Assembly: GCA_964547525.1 (NCBI GenBank) | Contig: CAZJOD010000119.1 | Location: forward strand, 1-12,152 | DNA: 12,152 nucleotides | From: CAZJOD01 sp964547525 | GTDB lineage: Bacteria > Bacillota > Clostridia > JAAYHZ01 | Reading direction: 5' to 3' | Shown here: positions 6,112 to 12,152 of the stretch, one piece after another | Layout of the letters: every line of letters begins with the position of its first letter | How positions within the stretch are numbered: the stretch's first letter is position 1 | Translations under genes and position numbers: made by a program | The notes under the pieces: generated by a model | The model's database searches: none | The model's input: only the letters and a program-made list of their open reading frames with translations | What the model was told of the DNA's origin: nothing

Positions 6112-7725
6112 TTAATTCAAGCTATCATTAATAACTTTTTGAATTTCTTGTAAGAATTCATCATTTTTACAATCCAACAGCTTCTTTTTTAAATCTGAGT
6201 ATTTCTCGCTGCTTTCAAAAATCATAAAAAGCGTGCTTCTTAATCTGTTTTCTTGATTAATTGTATCGGCATATTTGTTATTGCCAAGCAATTCTCTCAT
6301 TTTTAATAGATACGGTATTTCTTCTTCGATGGAACTTTGTATAATTAACTGTGTCATAGGAAAGATAGTTATATTCTGTAGTATTTTTTCTGTGTACCAT
6401 TTATCTTGAAAATTTATATAGAAACTCTCCGGCAGCCAAATTTCGTTATCTACAGTGTGTCCACTAATGACCGGTATAAATTGTGTCATAGTATCGTCCC
6501 GATATAATATTTTTGTATCCGGGTCAATTTTATAATTTACATCCTTTATACCATATTTAATAAGTATGTTAGCCTCCGGATCGGAATACAACCAATCTAT
6601 CCACTGAACGGCTTTTTTTGGATTTTCACATGAAGAAGATACCATAAACATACTGAATAGCATTTGGCCACCTGATACCGAATTGTTATAATCGGTCAAT
6701 ATATGCAAGTCATACTTGGATCGATCAAAAACACTATCATCAACGCTAAAAAAGGTTGAATAAGAGAAAACCGCTGCTAATAAATTTTCGTTTCCATTTT
6801 TCAATAAATCTCTGACATCGTTTACTCCCGCTTTGATTGAATTTTGTTCAAACAAATCTTTATAAACAAAAAGTTTATCCAATATATCTGTTTCATCAAT
6901 TCTATGCACATTACATGACATGTCATTAATATCACATAAATACATTAAAGGTTGTGCGTACAGTAAACTGTAATAGTTCGAATCATATAAAATGTGTTTA
7001 ATTACATTGTGTGGATCAAATATTATCTGTTGGTCATCAGTTCTAAGTTTTTTTTCATTAATCTCAACACAGGCATTAATTGCATCATGTATTGAATTAT
7101 ATTCGGCCGTACTTAATTGATTGCCTATTGATCTGTCGATTATAAAGGCAGGATTTGTATTATAGCTTCTTGGCATATATATTCCGTAAATATTCTCTTT
7201 GTAACTCACAAACGGTAGTATGTTTTTAAAGCTGTTGTATAAATATGACAAGTACGGGGTGCTCGAATCTATGTACATATTTAAATCTGTGACAAAACCG
7301 CTTTTTATGTTATTAACCAAATCATTTGGAATAGGGCTGTTCATACCTCCGACACTTGCGTCATGATAGATTTCTATTGATATAAAAATATCCGGTCCCA
7401 TTCCTGATGATAAAGATTGGTATAAGAATGCTTCGTAGTTATCCAAATGAAAGGTTCTGTATTCATCCGGTGTAATCATATTAACAGTAACACCCAACCT
7501 GTCTTTGCTTAAAAAGTTAAGTCGGGTTATTACGCTTTGCATTTGGTCTTTTGTATTTCCATACGGATATAACAGAGTCAGTATATTATCCGTACCTTTG
7601 AGATTAGTACCGGTTATTCCGGTATCCGACACATCGATTTGCTTATTATCATTACCGTTCAACCACACCCTTGAACAGCCACATAAACTGAAAATCAACA
7701 ATGATATAGCAATTATTTTTTTCAT
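6112..7725 (-). CDS. Extracellular solute-binding lipoprotein (ABC type)
   Basis: Likely the substrate-capturing lipoprotein of an ABC importer, probably for an oligosaccharide. From the chosen start the product has 537 residues. A lipoprotein signal (MKKIIAISLLIFSLCGC) places the lipidated cysteine at residue 17. Traits of large Clostridium/Paenibacillus binding proteins are MGPDIFIS, the stretch around IYGIYMPRSYNTNPAFIID, and a C-terminal half with NPKKAVQWIDWLYSDPEAN and a following GIKDVNYKIDPD. The ATG at 7725 is preferred to one at 7761: it has AAAGGA 5 bases upstream (7731-7736) and begins the signal peptide directly, whereas the longer form adds 12 residues before it, lacks a ribosome binding site and would overlap a TATAAT. 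No permease or ATPase gene is nearby, so the partner transporter is elsewhere or absent. It diverges from the alpha-mannosidase, which hints at a mannose-containing ligand. The ligand is not readable from sequence. Confidence 0.85.
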   Translation of the reverse strand: MKKIIAISLLIFSLCGCSRVWLNGNDNKQIDVSDTGITGTNLKGTDNILTLLYPYGNTKDQMQSVITRLNFLSKDRLGVTVNMITPDEYRTFHLDNYEAFLYQSLSSGMGPDIFISIEIYHDASVGGMNSPIPNDLVNNIKSGFVTDLNMYIDSSTPYLSYLYNSFKNILPFVSYKENIYGIYMPRSYNTNPAFIIDRSIGNQLSTAEYNSIHDAINACVEINEKKLRTDDQQIIFDPHNVIKHILYDSNYYSLLYAQPLMYLCDINDMSCNVHRIDETDILDKLFVYKDLFEQNSIKAGVNDVRDLLKNGNENLLAAVFSYSTFFSVDDSVFDRSKYDLHILTDYNNSVSGGQMLFSMFMVSSSCENPKKAVQWIDWLYSDPEANILIKYGIKDVNYKIDPDTKILYRDDTMTQFIPVISGHTVDNEIWLPESFYINFQDKWYTEKILQNITIFPMTQLIIQSSIEEEIPYLLKMRELLGNNKYADTINQENRLRSTLFMIFESSEKYSDLKKKLLDCKNDEFLQEIQKVINDSLN

Positions 7726-7752
7726 AAGAATCCTTTCTTCATGTATCAGATT

Positions 7753-7758
7753 ATTATA
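7753..7758 (-). promoter_or_regulatory. Possible -10 box of the lipoprotein gene
   Basis: TATAAT on the minus strand lies 27 bases before the start codon, leaving room for a short leader with the ribosome binding site. No acceptable -35 box stands 16-18 bases upstream, so the promoter would be weak or need an activator. Confidence 0.3.
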
Positions 7759-7771
7759 CATAAATGTATTG

Positions 7772-7804
7772 CAATATTATTTTATCATATTTATAGTAAT
7801 ATTG
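7772..7804. promoter_or_regulatory. 8-bp inverted repeat upstream of the lipoprotein promoter
   Basis: CAATATTA (7772-7779) and TAATATTG (7797-7804) are perfect inverted copies 17 bases apart, directly upstream of the possible -10 box of the lipoprotein gene. A regulator site is possible. In AT-rich spacer DNA such repeats also arise by chance. A 10-base palindrome, TATTCGAATA, follows at 7821-7830. Confidence 0.25.
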
Positions 7805-7949
7805 TACTCTTTTACTAAAATATTCGAATACATGCGGTCAAGATTTATTTCAGATTATGTTAAAAAGCAATTCAGCATCCAATGAATCAAAGGGTCTTTT
7901 TATATAGTATCAAACAATACAATTAAATTCACTTAAAACAGCGCAAGCA

Positions 7950-7970
7950 GGTTAATATAACCGGTATAAT
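7950..7970 (+). promoter_or_regulatory. Possible mannosidase promoter with a palindrome
   Basis: A perfect TATAAT at 7965-7970 stands about 100 bases before the mannosidase start. No -35 box is recognisable. Instead an inverted repeat, GGTTA-ATA-TAACC (7950-7962), lies just upstream, where an activator or repressor could bind. This is a weak call based on position. Confidence 0.3.
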
Positions 7971-7983
7971 ATTTAATAAAAGG

Positions 7984-8047
7984 AATCAAGGGGACACGGT
8001 TCTTATGATTAAATGGAATTAATACTTGAATTATAGTTCCCTTAATT
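7984..8047. repeat. Imperfect long inverted repeat, possible REP-like remnant
   Basis: The 12-base arms 7984-7995 (AATCAAGGGGAC) and 8036-8047 (GTTCCCTTAATT) pair at 11 positions, counting one G-T. The left arm belongs to AAGGGGACACGGTTCTTATGATT, text that resembles palindromic repeats mobilised by IS200-like transposases in Clostridia. It sits in the leader region of the mannosidase gene, 25 bases before its start codon. The family resemblance is from memory. Confidence 0.35.
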
Positions 8048-8072
8048 CACTGACTCTATAGGGAGGAAATAT

Positions 8073-11000
8073 ATGGCACTTGATTTGGAATATCGAAGAA
8101 GAATAGAAAAATGGCAAAAATATATACAAAAACGGTTTTTTACTCCTGTAATGAATGTTGAATTATTGGGATACAAAACTAAGGATTTATTGAATATTGA
8201 CCGGTTACAGGATAAACCATTTGAAAAAATGGCACCCGGAACCCCTTGGGGGGAAAACAGGGAGTATTGCTGGTTTAAAACATCGGTTATTTTAGACGAA
8301 TCTCTAAAAGGAAAAAGAATAGAATTTGCATGTGAGCCCGGTGGAGAAAGCTCGGTATATATAAACGGAAAAATCAGGGGTGCGTTTGATCTTTATCATA
8401 AATATGTGACTTTAACTCAAAATGCTGAAGGTAACGAGTGTTATGATATCTTTATGGAATGCTATGCAGGCCACGGGCCGAGAGTTTACGAATCCATACC
8501 CGCTCACCCCGGATTTGAAACCGTTCCGGAGCCTTCCGAAAAACAAACTGTTACAGGAGAATCGGTTATAGGCATATGGAACGAAGACATATATCAGCTA
8601 TGGCTGGATATACAGACACTTTATGAGATTAGAAATAATATAGATCCTAAAAGTTTGCGTGTTGTAAAAATTGACAAGTTATTGAAAAAGTATACTTTGA
8701 CAATTGATTTGGAACAGTCGACAGAACAACTTAATGAAGATTGTAAAAAATTCAGAAAAATTGTAAAACCATTGATGGAAGCACATAACGGTTCGTCGGC
8801 CCCGGTGTTTTTTTCAATTGCCAATTCACACATAGATGTAGCCTGGTTGTGGCCTTTGGCTGAAACAGTCAGAAAGTGTTCCAGAACCTTCGGGACCATG
8901 TTATCTCTAATGGAAGAATATAATGATTATAAATTCCTTCAAAGTCAACCTCATTTGTTTGAGATGGTGAAAATCAACTATCCGGATCTTTATGAAGGAA
9001 TGTTAAAATCCATAAAAAAAGGACAGCTTATCCCGGAAGGAGCCATGTGGGTTGAACCCGATACAAATGTACCGTCCGGCGAGAGCCTTGTTCGTCAGTT
9101 TATATACGGTAAAAAGTTTTATAAAGATGAGTTCGGTGTCGATAGCAAGTTATGCTGGCTGCCTGATGTATTCGGCTATTCAGGGTCGTTACCCCAGATT
9201 TTGAAAGAATGCGAAGTTGAATATTTTTCAACCCAAAAGATATTTTGGGCATATAACGGAGGTATGAAATTTCCATATATCACATTTTGGTGGGAAGGTA
9301 TCGACGGTACAAAAATTTTGTCTCATTTCCATACAAGATATGAATCTCATTCTAATCCTGAAACCGTAATTTCCCGTTGGAGAGATCGAGAACAAGAGGA
9401 AGTGGAATCAAGACTGTTTGCATTTGGTTACGGAGACGGAGGAGGCGGACCAACAAGAGACCATTTGGAATATATAAGAAGGCAAAAAGACTTGGAGGGC
9501 TCACCCAAATGTGAAATGTGCCACCCTGTTTCTTATTTTGAATATTTGAAGACATCCGAAGAAGGTATAAACAATACGTATAAGGGTGAACTATACTTTC
9601 AAGCTCATAGAGGAACACTTACATCACAAGCGAGAATTAAAAGAGGAAACCGGAAAAGTGAAGTTTTGTTAAGAGATGCCGAAGTATACGGCGTCTTTTC
9701 TAATATACTGGCAGGCAATAATTTTAATTGCAGAAGTCTTGATGCCGAATGGAAACTTCTTTTATTAAATCAATTCCATGATATACTACCGGGTTCATCA
9801 ATACGTCAAGTTAATATTGAGGCGGAAAGAGATTATGAAACATTAAAAAACAGCACAAATAAGATAATTGACAACTGTCTTGGTATGACGGTTAAGTCCG
9901 ACTCCGATTTTATAACTTGGTTTAGTTCATTAAGTTTTGATGCGGATTTTATCGTATCACTTCCCGAGGGGTTCGATCAAGTTACGAACATAAACGGTAA
10001 TCCATTATCTGTTCAAAGTTATACCGGAAAAAATTATGTTAATATTAAAATACCAATGTTCGGTTCAACTGTTTTAAAAAAGTCGGAAATAACTTTATCG
10101 ACATCTGCTATAAAAGTTGATAACCCCGGCATTTTAGAAAACGATTTTGTAAAATTGGTATTCAACGAGTATGGTGAAATCACCGAAATATATGATAAGA
10201 AAAATCATCGAACAGTATCAAACGGTATATGTAACAGCATAAAAATGTATAAGGATGTCCCTACAAATTGGGATAACTGGGATTTGGACTCATCATACAA
10301 GGATGTTCCTGTAAAGCTTCCAAACAAAGCTAAAATAACAAAAGGTGCCTCAGGTCCTTTGTTCCAAAGCATAGTCATTGAAAGACAGATAAACAACTCC
10401 AATTATCAACAGGAAGTAATACTAAACAATAACAGTCCACGTATAGATTTTAAAACCGTGGTAAACTGGAATGAAAGTCATAAATTATTAAAGGTAAATT
10501 TTCCGGTCAACATACAAACCGATGAAGCTTTAAACGAAATACAATTCGGTTATGTAAAAAGACCGAATCATCAATCAAGGCAGTATGATCAAGACCGTTT
10601 TGAAGTGTCGAACCAAAGATGGACCGCATTGACAGAAGAGAACTACGGTGTAGCGGTATTAAACGATTGTAAATATGGTGTGAATATGGAAGGCTGCAGT
10701 ATTAATCTTACCCTATTAAAATCCGGTCTTGCTCCGGATATGTATGCCGACAAGGGTACTCAAGAGTTTACCTACTCACTGTATTTTTGGAACGGTTCTT
10801 TCATGGAATCCGATCTGATAAAGGAAGCTTACAAGCTTAATAATCCACCTACAATGCATGCAGGCTACGCTGATTTTAATTCATTGATCAAATTCGAATC
10901 AAAAAACGTATTTTTAGATACAATTAAACCTTCGGAGAACGGTTCGGAAGACATAATACTAAGATTCTATGAATCAAAAAAAATGACCTCCGACATCAAT

Positions 11001-11141
11001 ATCATATTAAACTTTAAATTTGAAAGCGTCGAAGAAGTAAATATGCTTGAAAATAAAAAGAGTGATGTAAATTTTACTGACGACGGATTTATGTTTACAA
11101 TTAAACCTTTTGAAGTAAAAACATTTAGGGTCAAAATATGA
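8073..11141 (+). CDS. Alpha-mannosidase, glycoside hydrolase family 38
   Basis: Hydrolyses alpha-linked mannose from the non-reducing ends of glycans with retention of configuration, using one zinc ion. The 1022-residue length is that of full cytosolic GH38 enzymes (yeast Ams1 and human MAN2C1 type). No signal peptide is present, so it acts inside the cell on imported oligosaccharides. An N-terminal beta domain (about 30-160, with GESSVYINGK) precedes the catalytic barrel, which opens with FFSIANSHIDVAWLWP: His253 and Asp255 bind zinc. The nucleophile is Asp365 in CWLPDVFGYSG, and His569 in NQFHDILPGSSI is the last zinc ligand. YGDGGGGPTRDHLE (453-466) is also typical. C-terminal beta domains run from about 610 to the end. 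The ribosome binding site GGGAGG at 8061-8066 stands 6 bases before the ATG. It is transcribed alone, divergently from the binding lipoprotein. All catalytic residues seem intact. Linkage specificity cannot be read. Confidence 0.95.
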   Translation: MALDLEYRRRIEKWQKYIQKRFFTPVMNVELLGYKTKDLLNIDRLQDKPFEKMAPGTPWGENREYCWFKTSVILDESLKGKRIEFACEPGGESSVYINGKIRGAFDLYHKYVTLTQNAEGNECYDIFMECYAGHGPRVYESIPAHPGFETVPEPSEKQTVTGESVIGIWNEDIYQLWLDIQTLYEIRNNIDPKSLRVVKIDKLLKKYTLTIDLEQSTEQLNEDCKKFRKIVKPLMEAHNGSSAPVFFSIANSHIDVAWLWPLAETVRKCSRTFGTMLSLMEEYNDYKFLQSQPHLFEMVKINYPDLYEGMLKSIKKGQLIPEGAMWVEPDTNVPSGESLVRQFIYGKKFYKDEFGVDSKLCWLPDVFGYSGSLPQILKECEVEYFSTQKIFWAYNGGMKFPYITFWWEGIDGTKILSHFHTRYESHSNPETVISRWRDREQEEVESRLFAFGYGDGGGGPTRDHLEYIRRQKDLEGSPKCEMCHPVSYFEYLKTSEEGINNTYKGELYFQAHRGTLTSQARIKRGNRKSEVLLRDAEVYGVFSNILAGNNFNCRSLDAEWKLLLLNQFHDILPGSSIRQVNIEAERDYETLKNSTNKIIDNCLGMTVKSDSDFITWFSSLSFDADFIVSLPEGFDQVTNINGNPLSVQSYTGKNYVNIKIPMFGSTVLKKSEITLSTSAIKVDNPGILENDFVKLVFNEYGEITEIYDKKNHRTVSNGICNSIKMYKDVPTNWDNWDLDSSYKDVPVKLPNKAKITKGASGPLFQSIVIERQINNSNYQQEVILNNNSPRIDFKTVVNWNESHKLLKVNFPVNIQTDEALNEIQFGYVKRPNHQSRQYDQDRFEVSNQRWTALTEENYGVAVLNDCKYGVNMEGCSINLTLLKSGLAPDMYADKGTQEFTYSLYFWNGSFMESDLIKEAYKLNNPPTMHAGYADFNSLIKFESKNVFLDTIKPSENGSEDIILRFYESKKMTSDINIILNFKFESVEEVNMLENKKSDVNFTDDGFMFTIKPFEVKTFRVKI

Positions 11142-11228
11142 TAAGTTTGAAATCAGAACAAGTGTTTCGGATTGTTCACATAAATCAAAAAATTTACATT
11201 AATTAATTTTATAGTTACAACCCATTTA

Positions 11229-11269
11229 GCGGTGCATATAATTCTCTTCAAAAAAATTATATGCACCGC
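11229..11269. terminator. Long perfect hairpin between mannosidase and protease genes
   Basis: A perfect 15-bp stem (11229-11243 with 11255-11269) encloses an 11-base loop, 87 bases after the mannosidase stop. It ends in GCGGTGC/GCACCGC. Neither strand has a U-tract after the stem, so it is not a textbook intrinsic terminator. It may still end or stabilise the mannosidase mRNA 3' end, or be a small mobile palindrome. It is the only strong structure between these genes. Confidence 0.45.
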
Positions 11270-11303
11270 CCCAATAATTAAAAAACTTTACAAACCGACT
11301 CTC

Positions 11304-11332
11304 TTGATTAATATATACTTTCATATTATAAT
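11304..11332 (+). promoter_or_regulatory. Sigma-A-like promoter of the CPBP protease gene
   Basis: TTGATT (11304-11309) and TATAAT (11327-11332) are separated by exactly 17 bases. The start of transcription would be near 11339, about 40 bases before the start codon. The protease gene is therefore its own transcription unit. Confidence 0.7.
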
Positions 11333-11379
11333 TTTCCTGTGATAGATATAATATGGAATTAATTTAGGGGGAATAATTT

Positions 11380-12152
11380 ATGTGGGTATACATAAAGAAA
11401 AGATCAAGAATATTTTATAACGAAATTCTATGCTCAGCCGGAATATTAATTACACTGGCATTTTTTATAGGCATTAAGGTATTCTCAAATATTTATCAAG
11501 GTGCTAAAATCGGTACGGCTATAAGAAGCGGTGTGTTAGGCAGTCTTTTTTTCATAATAGGGTATTTTTCATTAGCTTTATTTGCCGTAGATGAAGATAA
11601 AATTCCAAGAAGAAACGTTGAGGCTCAAACAGAAAAACGTAGTCTTTTACTATGGGTTGTTTTAGCATATACAGCATTTATTTTCTTAAAGAATATAGAT
11701 TTTGTTCAAAGAGCAGGTGGTTTAGACGGTACTCCGGTAATGTCATTCATACCCGGATATACCTGGTTAATGCAATTTATCGATAATAAAATTGCCATTC
11801 CGATATCGAATTTATGGAGTGTGATAAAGCCCGCTCAAGTAGGTCAGATTATAAAAGGTTTTCTTTTTTGTGTCCTTATTCCTTTTCTAATATTTAGAAA
11901 ATTAGGTTACACTTTTAAAAGCAGAATATTTTCTATGAAACACTCCCGTGCCGCTTGGCCGATCATATTTATATACTTGGTTATGGTATTGACAAACGGA
12001 TTAAGAGTGGAGGCGATCTGGTTTGTAGCATATGCTTTCTTACATCCCGCACTCCAGGAAGAATTTTTCGACAGGGGTATTATAGTTCCCGCCATGGCAA
12101 AATTCTTCAAAAATACAGGTAATATAATTGTGGTAAGCTCATTGATCTTCAC
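11380..12152 (+). CDS. CPBP-family intramembrane metalloprotease, 3' end cut off by window
   Basis: Membrane-embedded protease of the CPBP/CAAX (Abi) family, of which 257 codons are visible before the window edge with no stop. The ATG follows AGGGGGA (11366-11372) after 7 bases and a good promoter. Hydrophobic segments lie at about 17-35, 52-70, 89-104, 158-172, 192-206 and 246-257, with basic loops between. The family's first catalytic motif, EExxxR, is present as QEEFFDRG (Glu227, Glu228, Arg232), preceded by a helix ending in HPAL. The second and third motifs (a histidine after an FxxxH-like pattern, and a late His or Asn) would fall beyond the window, so activity cannot be judged. Bacterial members include bacteriocin-immunity and maturation proteases and many unknowns. 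No bacteriocin or CAAX-box partner is visible. The long N-terminal region of about 220 residues before the motif is larger than in minimal members. Confidence 0.8.
   Translation, partial: MWVYIKKRSRIFYNEILCSAGILITLAFFIGIKVFSNIYQGAKIGTAIRSGVLGSLFFIIGYFSLALFAVDEDKIPRRNVEAQTEKRSLLLWVVLAYTAFIFLKNIDFVQRAGGLDGTPVMSFIPGYTWLMQFIDNKIAIPISNLWSVIKPAQVGQIIKGFLFCVLIPFLIFRKLGYTFKSRIFSMKHSRAAWPIIFIYLVMVLTNGLRVEAIWFVAYAFLHPALQEEFFDRGIIVPAMAKFFKNTGNIIVVSSLIF

Noticed and set aside
7726..7761. A 12-codon N-terminal extension of the lipoprotein, starting at an ATG at 7761.
   Set aside because: It has no ribosome binding site, overlaps a TATAAT and would place residues before the lipoprotein signal peptide.
9352..9618. 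Minus-strand open frame inside the mannosidase gene.
   Set aside because: It is a shadow of the plus-strand GH38 catalytic domain, whose motifs are intact.
11907..12152. Minus-strand open frame at the right end.
   Set aside because: It is antisense to the CPBP protease frame, which has a promoter, a ribosome binding site, membrane segments and the EExxxR motif.
1..12152. CRISPR arrays, tRNA or rRNA genes, transposase genes and phage genes.
   Set aside because: None was seen by reading both strands: no regularly spaced repeats, no cloverleaf-like sequence and no transposase or phage motifs.

Overview
The window looks like chromosomal DNA from a low-GC, Gram-positive Firmicute, most likely a member of the Clostridia. 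The evidence is the AT-rich sequence, AGGAGG-type ribosome binding sites, sigma-A-like promoters, a lipobox lipoprotein, a 'stalk domain' (copper amine oxidase N-terminal-like) exported protein, and a Bacillus-type two-component NHEJ set. No plasmid, phage or insertion-sequence gene was recognised.

Layout. 1-249: non-coding, with a bidirectional terminator. 250-678 (minus): small single-pass membrane protein with a PH-like domain, behind a near-consensus promoter. 679-1368: 690 bases without a protein gene. It holds that promoter, a very GC-rich island, two minus-strand terminators and, on the minus strand, a strong candidate for 6S RNA (ssrS) with its own promoter and terminator. 1369-3153 (minus): large exported stalk-domain protein containing an internally duplicated beta-domain plus coiled-coil module. 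3290-6023 (minus): NHEJ cluster in transcription order ku, ATP-dependent DNA ligase, AEP-type polymerase. Ligase and polymerase together match a Bacillus LigD (ligase-polymerase, about 610 residues) split into two frames, and the polymerase half has no orthodox start codon where homology says the protein should begin. 6112-7725 (minus): solute-binding lipoprotein. 7726-8072: divergent intergenic region with inverted repeats and a possible REP-like remnant. 8073-11141 (plus): complete GH38 alpha-mannosidase without a signal peptide. 11380 to the window end (plus): 5' part of a CPBP-family intramembrane protease, cut by the window edge.

How the genes relate. Ku would hold broken ends, the polymerase would fill or extend them, and the ligase would seal them. 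The lipoprotein and the mannosidase diverge from a shared intergenic region and could form a glycan uptake and breakdown pair, but no permease is visible, so this is inference. 6S RNA would act on the housekeeping RNA polymerase and has no specific link to its neighbours. I see no convincing new multi-gene system. The observations most worth following are the 6S candidate, the split ligD with its missing start, and the duplicated modules of the stalk protein.
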